From contig NZ_QLLO01000006.1 in NCBI RefSeq assembly GCF_003259525.1, forward strand, positions 1 to 64,000: a DNA stretch of 64,000 nt, read 5' to 3'. Below are positions 36,104 to 45,527 of the stretch, one piece after another (position 1 is the first letter of the stretch; the number at the start of each line of letters is the position of its first letter). Origin of the DNA: Olleya aquimaris. Its GTDB lineage: Bacteria; Bacteroidota; Bacteroidia; Flavobacteriales; Flavobacteriaceae. The notes under the pieces are model-generated. The model was not told the DNA's origin. It did no database searches and worked only from the letters and a program-made list of their open reading frames with translations. The position numbers and the translations under genes were made by a program.

Positions 36104-36994
36104 TTAATTGACAATAAACTTTACTTTTTTAAGGTCTATTTGCTGTACTTGATCTCTCCATAATAAAGCTTCATCAATCTTTTTTAAATACGTAAATGTT
36201 GTATAGTTTAAGAAAGCAAATAGAGAAGCGTTTATATCATGTATTTTTTGGTCTTTGTATTTTTTAAGAAGTCTTCTAGCTTTTTTAGGTTTTCCTAGTA
36301 GCAGCTCTTTTTTGATAACTAACAAATCCAATTTTTGCACTAAAGCGTTTTTATTATCTAAGTCTGTATTGGCTAGAAATACTCTAGCTTCCTCTAAATA
36401 TATGTCTGACAAATTAATAATATCTTTTTTAATATTTTGTTTGGCATATATAGCTGCTTCTTGATATTTAACACCTAATCTAAATGCAGTAGAGAAATTT
36501 TTATCTTCAAAATATATACCCAACTCTGGATTTAAAGTAGAGGTATTTAACGCATAGTTTTTAATGATAAAGGATAAATTTTGATCCATAAAATAATCCT
36601 GAGGTGAGGCATTTAAAATAAAGCCATTAGGATCCATAACTTTTAGGTTATCGTCATTAAATCGTTCTTCATAATTTAAACTTCGCTTTCCAACAACCTC
36701 TTTAGCCAGTTTATCATAACTAGACTCTGGGATAATAACTGGCACAAAATAATCCCAAACTAATTCTTTAATACTATCATTTGTAAATAGTTCTACTACC
36801 TTAAACTTTCCATTACTATCTTTTATAGCCACAGGATAAGAATAGTATGCAGCATCTTCCCAAACCGCTAAAATCATTTTATTTTTAGATAAAGCTAATC
36901 GTTTAGCCAATTCAAAAGAGGTTAACCATTCTTGAGAAATTGAGGCATTAATTGTGACAACAATTAAGAGAAATACTAGCACTATTTTTTTCAT
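36104..36994 (-). CDS. Exported protein with thioredoxin-like start, no CxxC
   Basis: 296 residues. Signal peptide about 1-20. The following segment (EWLTSFELAKRLALSKNKMILAVWEDAAYYSY) resembles the N-terminal part of a thioredoxin-like DUF255/DUF953-type domain, but the CxxC position reads AAYY, so it is probably not redox-active. The C-terminal half is helical, with TPR-like character (YQEAAIYAKQN, KKARRLLKKYKDQK). I do not recognise a named family. Probably periplasmic and likely co-transcribed with the sterol desaturase gene. Confidence 0.65.
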   Translation of the reverse strand: MKKIVLVFLLIVVTINASISQEWLTSFELAKRLALSKNKMILAVWEDAAYYSYPVAIKDSNGKFKVVELFTNDSIKELVWDYFVPVIIPESSYDKLAKEVVGKRSLNYEERFNDDNLKVMDPNGFILNASPQDYFMDQNLSFIIKNYALNTSTLNPELGIYFEDKNFSTAFRLGVKYQEAAIYAKQNIKKDIINLSDIYLEEARVFLANTDLDNKNALVQKLDLLVIKKELLLGKPKKARRLLKKYKDQKIHDINASLFAFLNYTTFTYLKKIDEALLWRDQVQQIDLKKVKFIVN

Positions 36995-37035
36995 ACGGTT
37001 AAGATAAAAAGATAAATTTTTAATTCAAATACATT

Positions 37036-37527
37036 TTATTTTATTAACGCTTTCATCTTCTCCACAATATTAAAAGCTGCAGGACATATGGCTACATTTT
37101 TTAACGTTAGATTAGAAATTTGCTGAAACTTTTTTCTGTTAGTATGCGGGAATTCGGCACACGCTTTTGGACGCACATCATATATAGAACAGTAATTATC
37201 CGCACCTAAAAAGGTACATGGTACAGATTGTAAGACGTAATCATTGTCTTCGTCCAAACGCAAGTAACTGTCAATAAATTGCTGTGGCTTTTGTTTAAAA
37301 TGTTTTGCAATGCGTTGTATATCTTTATCTGTAAACAAAGGACCAGTAGTTTTACAACAATTAGCACAGGTTAAACAGTCGGTTTTTTTAAACTCCTCTT
37401 CATGCAATTCTTGCATGATATAATCCAATTGTTTTGGTGGCTTCTTTTTTAGCTTAGTAAAAAAGGTTTTATTGTCCTTATGCTTATCTTTGGCAAGCTT
37501 TGGGAGATTATTTAAAAATGCTTCCAT
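37036..37527 (-). CDS. YkgJ family cysteine-cluster protein
   Basis: 163 residues, cytosolic. Eight cysteines in the family pattern: C51, C54, C57, C58 (CLTCANCC), C104, C113, C123, and C148. The family is annotated as binding Zn or Fe-S; its role is unknown. A TACTTTTG box lies only 4 nt before the ATG, so the mRNA may be leaderless. It is divergent from the methyltransferase gene across a 60-bp spacer. Confidence 0.88.
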   Translation of the reverse strand: MEAFLNNLPKLAKDKHKDNKTFFTKLKKKPPKQLDYIMQELHEEEFKKTDCLTCANCCKTTGPLFTDKDIQRIAKHFKQKPQQFIDSYLRLDEDNDYVLQSVPCTFLGADNYCSIYDVRPKACAEFPHTNRKKFQQISNLTLKNVAICPAAFNIVEKMKALIK

Positions 37528-37531
37528 AGAG

Positions 37532-37539
37532 CAAAAGTA
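37532..37539 (-). promoter_or_regulatory. Promoter -7 box of the YkgJ-type gene, possible leaderless mRNA
   Basis: TACTTTTG on the minus strand ends 4 nt before the ATG (37527-37525). With the usual 3-5 nt distance, transcription would begin at or beside the start codon. Confidence 0.5.
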
Positions 37540-37587
37540 CTATTTTTAAGACACTTTGACTCCGCTTAGATTGACAATTATATTAAT

Positions 37588-38286
37588 ATGAAAGACCTTT
37601 TTGGAACCGCTTTATTAGATTATCAAAACGGTAATTATACAGAAGATTTAACAACCTCAACCAATATTTCTGAAGATGATGTTTTACCACTTCCCTATCT
37701 ATTTAGAAGTTTTAAAAACATGCCTAAATTAGAGCAAAAAGCACTGCAATTATCCAAAGGAAAGGTATTAGATGTTGGTTGTGGAGCAGGCAACCATAGC
37801 TTGTATTTACAAGACAAAGGATTAACAGTTAAAGCTATTGACATCTCTAAAGGTGCAATTGAAGTGTGCCAATTAAGAGGTGTAAAACATGCTGAAAAAA
37901 AAGATGTACTAAATGAATCCGAAACTTTTGATACCATTTTACTGTTGATGAATGGTACTGGAATTTTTCAGAAACTACATCGTGTAACTACCTATTTAAA
38001 GCATTTAAAATCTTTACTAAATGAAGGTGGGCAAATCCTTATAGATTCTAGTGACATACAATATATGTATGTTGATGAAGATGGTGGATTTTGGCAAGAC
38101 ATGAATGCTAATTATTATGGCGAATTAGATTACTTTTTAAGCTATAAAGGTGAAGAGGAAGAACCTATCACATGGCTTTATCTTGATTTTAACACCTTAC
38201 TAACTGCTTGTTCTGCTGTTGGGTTAAAATGCGAAATGCTCGCGGAAGGCGAGCATTATGACTATTTAGCTAAACTTTATGTTTAG
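37588..38286 (+). CDS. Class I SAM-dependent methyltransferase
   Basis: 232 residues. SAM-binding motif I is LDVGCGAGNH (61-70), followed by KAIDISKGAIEVC (motif II region) and ILLLMNGTGIF. It is a small-molecule methyltransferase by size; the substrate is unknown. The last four bases overlap the end of the convergent DUF2059 gene. Confidence 0.88.
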   Translation: MKDLFGTALLDYQNGNYTEDLTTSTNISEDDVLPLPYLFRSFKNMPKLEQKALQLSKGKVLDVGCGAGNHSLYLQDKGLTVKAIDISKGAIEVCQLRGVKHAEKKDVLNESETFDTILLLMNGTGIFQKLHRVTTYLKHLKSLLNEGGQILIDSSDIQYMYVDEDGGFWQDMNANYYGELDYFLSYKGEEEEPITWLYLDFNTLLTACSAVGLKCEMLAEGEHYDYLAKLYV

Positions 38287-38810
38287 ATAGTATATCCTTT
38301 TTCTGATAATTTAGCTATCATACTTTTATATAAATCGCCACTCCACATGATAGAAATATCACTCATTGAAGCATTCATAGAATCTTGTGAGCTAACAATT
38401 TTTTGTCCTGTTTCGCTTTGGTAAAATTCTTTTAAAATAATCTTATCACCTTCAGATAAAGCTTCGGGTTTAAACATATTTTGACCTGCTTTAGTAGCAT
38501 ATAAGGCGTTCATATTTTTTACATCTTGATGGGTAAAATGCGCTCTGTAAGCACTTACTATCATTTGTGCTAGCTCATCCATAGATTCTGGTTTAACTTT
38601 TTTAAGTTCTGTCCAGACGTCTGCAGGAACTTCTTGAGAAGCAAATTGCTGTTCTAACATGCTAAACATTTGGTCAATTACATCTTCGTAATAGGCTAAT
38701 GTCCCGTTACTTTTAATACACTTTTTTACATCTTCGCTATACGCATCGACTTGTGCAAAGCTTAATGTTCCGATTGCTAAAAAGCATATTAATGTGAATA
38801 TTTTTTTCAT
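38283..38810 (-). CDS. DUF2059 domain exported protein
   Basis: 175 residues from the ATG at 38810 (the frame continues to a TTG at 38843, which would place extra residues before the signal peptide). Signal peptide about 1-20 (LAIGTLSFAQ). The remainder is helical with the DUF2059 pattern (MIVSAYRAHFTHQDVKNMNALYATKAGQN...FYQSETGQKI). Periplasmic, function unknown. It lies 33 bp after the amidohydrolase gene. Confidence 0.85.
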   Translation of the reverse strand: MKKIFTLICFLAIGTLSFAQVDAYSEDVKKCIKSNGTLAYYEDVIDQMFSMLEQQFASQEVPADVWTELKKVKPESMDELAQMIVSAYRAHFTHQDVKNMNALYATKAGQNMFKPEALSEGDKIILKEFYQSETGQKIVSSQDSMNASMSDISIMWSGDLYKSMIAKLSEKGYTI

Positions 38811-38843
38811 TTTAGTCAGTTTAATTCGTTTAAAAAAGTACAA

Positions 38844-40466
38844 CTATTGTGCCACACCATTAATAAACGTTTGGTTTACTTTTATATTTGGAATCTCTTT
38901 AAGGTCAACCGTCATAATATCTTTATCTAAGATAATAAAATCGGCAAACTTACCCACTTCAATACTTCCTTTTTCTTGTTCTTCAAAATTAGCATAAGCA
39001 GCCCAAATGGTCATTCCTTTAAGGGTTTCTTCTCTTGTTAACCCTTCTTCTTTATTAAATCCACCCTCTGGATATTGCTTGGTATCTTGTCTAGACACTG
39101 CTGCGTAAAAGGTTAAAAACGGACTAACATGCTCTACCGGAAAATCTGTCCCTAACGCTACTTTTCCGCTTTTTTCTAATAAAGTTTTATAGGCATAAGC
39201 CCCTTTTATTCTGTCTTTTCCTAAACGGTCTTCTGCCCAATACATGTCGCTAGTTGCGTGTGTAGGTTGGATGGAAGGGATAATGTTTTCATTTTTAAAA
39301 TAATCGAAATCATTATCTGTAATAACTTGTGCGTGTTCTACTCTCCATCTGCTGTTAGATTTACCTTTTAAGGTTTTCTCGTACGTTTGAAGCACAAATC
39401 TGTTTGCAGAATCACCAATTGCATGCGTATTCATTTGGTAACCTGCTTGTGATATTCGTTCTGCTAAATCTATATATTCTTTAGTACCAATTACCAATGC
39501 ACCAAAATGATTATGCTGGTCTGAATACTCTTGTTTTAAGGCTGCACCTCTTGAGCCTAAAGCTCCATCTGCATATACTTTTACAGATTGCACATTTAGT
39601 CTGTCTGTTTTTATTTTTCCTTTTGATAAATAGTAGTCTAGGTTTTCTGTTCTATTGCTAATCATAGCATACACACGCATATCTAATTTACCAGCTTGTT
39701 GCAAGCTGTCAATTAACTGAATCACTTGTCTGTCCAATCCAGCATCAGACACCGTTGTCAAGCCTAAATCTGTACAAATAGTATGTGCTTCTAACAAGGC
39801 ATCAATCTGTTGTTGTTTGGTTGGCTCTGGAAAAACAGCTTCGACCAACTCCATAGGATTATCAATTAATATTCCTGTAAGCTCACCATTTTCTTTAAGG
39901 ATTTCGCCACCTTCTACAACTGTGTTTTTATCAATCTTAGCTAGATCTAAAGCTGCTTGGTTGCATAACATAGCGTGACCATCTATTCTGGTTAATGCTA
40001 CAGGTGTATCTGGATACAACTTATCTAACAATGCTTTATTGGGATAGGTTTTGTCTTCCCAATCGTTTTGATCCCACCCTCTACCAATTATAAAATTTGT
40101 GGGCTTTTCATTTTGAAAATCGATTACAGATTTCATAACCTCATCAAAACTAGTGGTTCCAACTAAATTAACACGCAATTGGTTTAATCCTAAGCCATAA
40201 AAATGACAATGCGCATCTATAAAACCAGGTAAAATAGTCTGTCCTTTAGCATCTATAGTATTGGCTGCTTGATATTTTTTTTGAATATAAGAAGTTGTAC
40301 CAACCTCAACAAACTTTCCGTCTTTTATTGCGAAAGCTTCAACTGTTTCAAACTGAGAATTTACAGTATAAATCGTTGCATTAGTTACAATGGTATCGAC
40401 TTCTGTTTTATTAGAAGTACAAGCGCTAAGAATTAAAAATAAAATGAGGAATTGGTTGATTTTCAT
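38844..40466 (-). CDS. Amidohydrolase family lipoprotein (YtcJ-like)
   Basis: 540 residues. A lipoprotein signal ends LILSACTS (lipid Cys 16). The metal-binding HxH is in DAHCHFYGLG; a second histidine is in TRIDGHAML, and the late aspartate is in LGTDFPVEHVSPF. This matches metal-dependent hydrolases of the YtcJ/LAF3 group, which act on amides of unknown identity. Because of the lipid anchor it probably works in the periplasm. A TATATTTA box lies upstream. Confidence 0.87.
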   Translation of the reverse strand: MKINQFLILFLILSACTSNKTEVDTIVTNATIYTVNSQFETVEAFAIKDGKFVEVGTTSYIQKKYQAANTIDAKGQTILPGFIDAHCHFYGLGLNQLRVNLVGTTSFDEVMKSVIDFQNEKPTNFIIGRGWDQNDWEDKTYPNKALLDKLYPDTPVALTRIDGHAMLCNQAALDLAKIDKNTVVEGGEILKENGELTGILIDNPMELVEAVFPEPTKQQQIDALLEAHTICTDLGLTTVSDAGLDRQVIQLIDSLQQAGKLDMRVYAMISNRTENLDYYLSKGKIKTDRLNVQSVKVYADGALGSRGAALKQEYSDQHNHFGALVIGTKEYIDLAERISQAGYQMNTHAIGDSANRFVLQTYEKTLKGKSNSRWRVEHAQVITDNDFDYFKNENIIPSIQPTHATSDMYWAEDRLGKDRIKGAYAYKTLLEKSGKVALGTDFPVEHVSPFLTFYAAVSRQDTKQYPEGGFNKEEGLTREETLKGMTIWAAYANFEEQEKGSIEVGKFADFIILDKDIMTVDLKEIPNIKVNQTFINGVAQ

Positions 40467-40497
40467 AAAATTAAAATTTTGCGTAAATATAAGAATA

Positions 40498-40524
40498 AAA
40501 AAAGCCTCAAATTGAGGCTTTTTT
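40498..40524 (-). terminator. Terminator of the beta-barrel gene
   Basis: AAAGCCTCAA and TTGAGGCTTT form a tight hairpin with A- and T-tracts on both sides, 45 nt after the stop at 40568. It separates the barrel gene from the amidohydrolase gene. Confidence 0.8.
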
Positions 40525-40567
40525 AAATTGTAATAGTCTTCACTTTTTTAATATGATCGAGAATATT

Positions 40568-42295
40568 TTAAAAATCAAACTTATAAGTTGCACCTGCTAA
40601 AAACTGAATGCCTTGTACTGGTGTGTTTTGCCATTTAGTATATTCTTCGCCTACAATATTATTAGCTTTTGCAAATACCGAAAAACGGTCGTTAATATTG
40701 TAACCAACGTGTGCATTAGCATCAAAATAACTATCTAAAGTAACCTCTCCAAAAGTTGGAGTGATTAAACTTGGTACGTTAAACTGATCTTTACGTTCTC
40801 CTATGTAGTATAGATTTGCTCCTGCAAACCAATGTTGGGTTATTTGGTAATCTAAAAATAATGAGGCTTTAATATCTGGAAGATTCCAAGCTTCTTCTTC
40901 GTTTTTAACATCGTAAGCAAAATATTCTCCTTTAATACCCAAAGTAAAATTTCTGTTCACATCTACATTTAATTCTCCAGCAATACTAAAGGTTGTGACG
41001 TCGTCATAAGTTACTCCAAAAGAGTTTCCGTAAGTATAAGGCTCTGAGGTTTGCGTCACGTCATTGTTAACAAATAAAGCCTTGTTTTTTTCTGCTATAT
41101 AATGTCCACTAACCGAATAACTCATGGTATTAGACAACTTCCCTTTTAATCCAATAGAGGTATTGTATTGTTGATCTGTTGGAGCCACAAATAAATTTGG
41201 TGACACAAACGGGTTTTGTTGAGCAAAATCGTAATACGAATTTTGGATCAACCCACCCTTAATAGTTCCAAATGCAATTAATACCTCATCTACTAATCTA
41301 TAACTTGCAGAAATGTTTGGGTAAATAAAGAACTTATTTTTACTAGCTTCAGTATCATTTAAGTAAACTGCCTTCACCCCTAAATCCACAGTTAGGTCGT
41401 CTTGTTTTAACTGAAACGTTGGTGCAACACCAACTTGGAAATTACCATAGTTTATTTCTGTGTCAGCATCATAAGCTTTATCAAAATTTCCGCTTAAATA
41501 ATCTGTAAATACTTCAATGTCTACATCGTTATCTTGAATATTTATGGTTCCTGTTCCGTTAGCTTTAAACCTATTTTCTCCAGAACCATAATTATCTCCA
41601 AATCGTCTAAAAAACACACTACCAGAGGTTATAATGGCATCTTCAAAAGTAATATCACCTCCAACATATCCATTGGTAAAATTGTGACCTACATCTAAAC
41701 CATCTGCTGTTGTCTGATTAAATAAAGGTTGTTGTAATCCATACCAATTATAAGTTTGATATTGAAAACCACCTAAAACAGACCAACTGTAATCACGATT
41801 ATTTTTACTGTAGGTTAAGTTTAGTTTTGAGTCTGAAAACCCATTATCTGTCATTACATTTTCTATATCTCCTTGTGAGGAATGATGACCAACATAAGCA
41901 CTAAAAATCTCATCTCTACCAATTGCATGGTTTAAATACACCTCACCCAAAATAGTTGTATATGTTCCTACACCTAATGTCGCATAGTTATCAAAAAGTT
42001 TTACTTTTTTTGCTTTATCAACTACTGCAGCTTTACCCTTTGCAGGTGTAAATGTTGATGCTACTGGAAATGAAAAAATATTATATTTTACCTCTTTTTT
42101 TGTAGTGGTCTCGGTATCATCTAAAGTTGGGGTTTCCTTTACTTTAAACGCATCAGATATAGTTGGCGTATAAGGTTTTACAACATCTATAACTCCTGTT
42201 TGTATGGTATCGTTTTCTCTGTCTTGGGCAAATGCTAAGACAGTAATTAACAACGAAACAATTAATAAAATGATTTGCTTTTTTTTATTAAACAT
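40568..42295 (-). CDS. TonB-receptor-like outer-membrane beta-barrel without plug domain
   Basis: 575 residues. Signal peptide about 1-23; then a short periplasmic segment with VIDVVKPYTPTISDAFKVKE; then an outer-membrane barrel of alternating beta strands ending in FLAGATYKFDF (terminal Phe). The TonB-dependent receptor plug is missing, although annotation pipelines usually call such proteins TonB-dependent receptors. The gene lies 38 bp after a large TPR gene; this pair recurs in flavobacteria and the proteins may work together. Confidence 0.8.
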   Translation of the reverse strand: MFNKKKQIILLIVSLLITVLAFAQDRENDTIQTGVIDVVKPYTPTISDAFKVKETPTLDDTETTTKKEVKYNIFSFPVASTFTPAKGKAAVVDKAKKVKLFDNYATLGVGTYTTILGEVYLNHAIGRDEIFSAYVGHHSSQGDIENVMTDNGFSDSKLNLTYSKNNRDYSWSVLGGFQYQTYNWYGLQQPLFNQTTADGLDVGHNFTNGYVGGDITFEDAIITSGSVFFRRFGDNYGSGENRFKANGTGTINIQDNDVDIEVFTDYLSGNFDKAYDADTEINYGNFQVGVAPTFQLKQDDLTVDLGVKAVYLNDTEASKNKFFIYPNISASYRLVDEVLIAFGTIKGGLIQNSYYDFAQQNPFVSPNLFVAPTDQQYNTSIGLKGKLSNTMSYSVSGHYIAEKNKALFVNNDVTQTSEPYTYGNSFGVTYDDVTTFSIAGELNVDVNRNFTLGIKGEYFAYDVKNEEEAWNLPDIKASLFLDYQITQHWFAGANLYYIGERKDQFNVPSLITPTFGEVTLDSYFDANAHVGYNINDRFSVFAKANNIVGEEYTKWQNTPVQGIQFLAGATYKFDF

Positions 42296-42333
42296 AATTG
42301 ATATTTATGAATGACAATTGTCGATTGATGATT

Positions 42334-45300
42334 TTAGTCTTCAGTGATTACTGACGAATTTGTTTTAGCTTCTTCAGCTTTAATTTTATTCAATTCGGTT
42401 TGTGCTTCTGCTTTTACATCCTCAAAATTTGAAAAGTTTTTTATAACACTTTCTAAGATATAAGTAGCTTGAAACGCATCGCCTAGAGCGTAAAAATTCT
42501 TAGCCATAACGACTAAGCCTTTTGCACCATAGTATTTGTAACCAGAATAATCTTTAGCTAATCGCTGAGTGATCTTGTTAGACTCGTTATACAAACCGTC
42601 TTTATTTTTAAAGTACGCATTGTAGTACAAGGCTTCTGCAGCAGTCTCACCAGTTGCAAAGGTTTCAACTTGTGCGTAAGCTGTTCTAGCTTTAGCTTCA
42701 TTGTTAGTTTTAATTGCAGAACGTGCAATAATGACGTAGGCATCACTTCTAATTTTATTGTCCAAATTAACATTACCCAGCACTTTTTCCGCGTAAGCGA
42801 CTGCTTGATTATACTTGTTTAATTGGTAATTAGCTTGCATTAAATTAGACTGAGCAAATAAACTATTTTGTGGAAAGTTAGCTTCTGCTTCTAAACGTTG
42901 TAAGGTTGGGATAGCTGCATTCCAATCTTTTTTATCTAATTGAATTTGCGCCAAACGCAACAAAGCTTCTTCAGAAAATTCGCTTTGTGATTGATTAACA
43001 ACATAAGCATAATGTGGTTCTGCATTAGACTTTAAATCTTTTTTAAAGTATAGTTGCGCTAAATAAAAATGGGCTTGTGTAGCGTGTAAGCCTTTTGGAA
43101 ACTGGTTTAAGTAACCATTAAATTGTTTGATGGCTTCATTGACATTTTCATCTAAATACTGTTTTTCTGCAGCTTCATAGGTTGCGTTGTCTAAATCGGC
43201 ATCTGTAACCTCTACAAAATCTAACGTTCTTACCCAAGCAGCATACTCGTTTACCTTACCTAAATCAATATAAATCAATCTTGCTGTAGCTACTGCTTGA
43301 TTAGCTTCTGGAGTTCCTGGATAGTCTTTTGCAACCGATTTAAACGTGTTTAGCGCTTGTTGGTTTTGACTAGCATTGTAATACACTAATCCTTGACGTA
43401 ATTGTCCTTTGCTGGCAAATGGACTGTTACTATACTCTTTTTTAAGTTGGTTGTAAATAGCAATTGCTTTAGCATCTTGACCAGCCTTAACATAACTATT
43501 ACCCAAAGCATACATCGCATCGTCACGTAATTTTGATGTTGGATATTTAGATATGAATTGTTCTAACTGAATGGTTTTACTACTTTCGTTTCCAATAAAT
43601 CCATGACTCATCGCTTTCTGGAAAAACGCATAATCGTTTTCCATAGTTCCTACTTGCATTGCGTTGTCGTAAGCCGAAATAGCTTCACTGTAACGACTAG
43701 ACACAAAATAACCATCTGCAAGACGTAAATACGCATCGTTTAATCTAACCTTGTCCGATTGATTTTTTTGAATGTACTGATTAAAATACGTTGTTGCTTG
43801 GTCATAATTTTTTTGTTTGAAATAGGTATAAGCAATATTATAATCTAAATTTTTAAACTCTGATGTAGTTGAAGCTACACTTTGTTGTGCAAACTGCTTA
43901 AAGCCTATTAACGCATCATCATAGTTAGTTAAATTATAATCGGTTTCGGCTTTCCAAAAGGTAGCTCTAGCTGTAAATTTTTGGTCTTGTTGCTCTTTTA
44001 AAGATTTATCAAAAAGGCTTTCTGCTTCTTGATATTTGCTGTCGTTAAATAACTCTAAACCTCTATAAAACGCAACTTTTTGATAAGCGACTTTGCTTTC
44101 AAAACTGTTTTTATTTTTTAATAACTCTAAAGCTTCTTTATAGTTTTTTGAGGTGATGTACGAATCTATTAACAATGTTTCTACCTCTTCTTTGTATTGT
44201 GTGTTTGGATACTTCTCTAAATAACCGGTTAACACTTGTGGTACCGATTGGTAAGCATTACCAATCTCATAACTAATTTTGGCATAATTTAACCACGCAT
44301 CTTCTTGGATTTTTAAATCGTAATCCATCTGTGAGGCGTTTCTAAAGGCGTTTAAAGCTTCTTGTTTTTTGCCAACATTAACATAGCTTTCTCCTAAATG
44401 GTAGTACGCATTTTGTGCCACACTATTATCTGCACTTACAATTTTATTAAACTCTGATATGGCTTTGTCATAATCTTTTTGCTTGTAATAGGCATATCCA
44501 AGTTGGTAGTAATCGGTATTGCTCCATTTACCTTTTCTGCCTTTATATTCTGTTAGATACGGAATAGCTTCGCTATATTGTTCTAGGTTGAAATAGCTTT
44601 CACCTATAATCTTATTTAATTCAGACACTTCGTCTCTATCGCTAGTAGGCAGTTTTTCTTTGGCTAGCTCGATAGCTTTTTCAAATTTCCCTAATTTGAA
44701 ATTTAAATCGGCTTGATAGTAACTTAGTTTTTCTTTATACTTTTCTTCATTACTAACTTGCTCAAAGTACTTATTTGCGCCATCATAATCATCCCCTTCA
44801 TAAGACATAAAACCTAAATAATATTTGGCTTGAGACCCATATTTTTGAGAGGTTTCTACACGTGTTAAATATTTTTTAGCGTCTTTATAATTTTTTGTAA
44901 TAAACGATGCATATCCATAATTAAAATTATAAGATTCTTTATCTGCTTTTGATAAAGCATTGTCCTCTACTTTAGCGTACCATTTTTGAGCGTAAGCATA
45001 TTTACCATTGGTAAAATAGTAGTCAGCAACGTCTAGAAAAGCCGTATTACGTTTGGTACTTGTTGGATACTCTTCTACAAAACGCTCCATTAGCACATCC
45101 GCATTTTGCTGATTTAATCTAATAGCTGCATTGGCAATATAAAAGGCACAATTACTCTGAATGTTTTTGTCATTAGACGCCTTTTTTATCTGAGTAAATA
45201 AATTTTGAGAGGCTAAATACTGCTGGCTATTATATAGCTGTAATGCTTTTTGATAATCTCCCAAACTACTAGTGTACACAGCAGATTCTTGTGCAAGTAT

Positions 45301-45360
45301 CTGAAAACAAAACGCTAAGGATATTAAAAATGTAAGTTGCTTTTTTACTAACATTGACAT
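42334..45360 (-). CDS. Large exported TPR-repeat protein
   Basis: 1008 residues. Signal peptide about 1-24 (ending FQILAQ). Almost the whole mature chain consists of tetratricopeptide repeats (for example YYQLGYAYYKQKDYDKAISE and AYYHLGESYVNVGKKQEALN), possibly 20 or more, some of the YbgF/BamD-like type. Probably periplasmic and likely to hold a protein complex together. It is followed by a plug-less beta-barrel gene. A TATCTTTG box (45386-45379) gives a leader of about 13 nt. Confidence 0.88.
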   Translation of the reverse strand: MSMLVKKQLTFLISLAFCFQILAQESAVYTSSLGDYQKALQLYNSQQYLASQNLFTQIKKASNDKNIQSNCAFYIANAAIRLNQQNADVLMERFVEEYPTSTKRNTAFLDVADYYFTNGKYAYAQKWYAKVEDNALSKADKESYNFNYGYASFITKNYKDAKKYLTRVETSQKYGSQAKYYLGFMSYEGDDYDGANKYFEQVSNEEKYKEKLSYYQADLNFKLGKFEKAIELAKEKLPTSDRDEVSELNKIIGESYFNLEQYSEAIPYLTEYKGRKGKWSNTDYYQLGYAYYKQKDYDKAISEFNKIVSADNSVAQNAYYHLGESYVNVGKKQEALNAFRNASQMDYDLKIQEDAWLNYAKISYEIGNAYQSVPQVLTGYLEKYPNTQYKEEVETLLIDSYITSKNYKEALELLKNKNSFESKVAYQKVAFYRGLELFNDSKYQEAESLFDKSLKEQQDQKFTARATFWKAETDYNLTNYDDALIGFKQFAQQSVASTTSEFKNLDYNIAYTYFKQKNYDQATTYFNQYIQKNQSDKVRLNDAYLRLADGYFVSSRYSEAISAYDNAMQVGTMENDYAFFQKAMSHGFIGNESSKTIQLEQFISKYPTSKLRDDAMYALGNSYVKAGQDAKAIAIYNQLKKEYSNSPFASKGQLRQGLVYYNASQNQQALNTFKSVAKDYPGTPEANQAVATARLIYIDLGKVNEYAAWVRTLDFVEVTDADLDNATYEAAEKQYLDENVNEAIKQFNGYLNQFPKGLHATQAHFYLAQLYFKKDLKSNAEPHYAYVVNQSQSEFSEEALLRLAQIQLDKKDWNAAIPTLQRLEAEANFPQNSLFAQSNLMQANYQLNKYNQAVAYAEKVLGNVNLDNKIRSDAYVIIARSAIKTNNEAKARTAYAQVETFATGETAAEALYYNAYFKNKDGLYNESNKITQRLAKDYSGYKYYGAKGLVVMAKNFYALGDAFQATYILESVIKNFSNFEDVKAEAQTELNKIKAEEAKTNSSVITED

Positions 45361-45378
45361 TGTTTTTTAATTCTAAAT

Positions 45379-45386
45379 CAAAGATA
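45379..45386 (-). promoter_or_regulatory. Promoter -7 box of the TPR/beta-barrel pair
   Basis: TATCTTTG on the minus strand, 18 nt before the ATG at 45360, fits TAnnTTTG. No TTG is seen at -33. Confidence 0.5.
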
Positions 45387-45527
45387 AATTAATCTATAGG
45401 TCTAACGTTAGAATTAACTAATAATTATAAACGGAGTTATTAAAAATGAAAAATAGCAACCCATTTTGAGTATTGCTATTTAAACAATACATTTACAAAC
45501 ACATCAAAAATTCTTACTTTTTTTTAA

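Noticed and set aside
38811-38843. TTG start for the DUF2059 gene at 38843
   Set aside because: It would place eleven residues before a typical signal peptide that begins at the ATG 38810.
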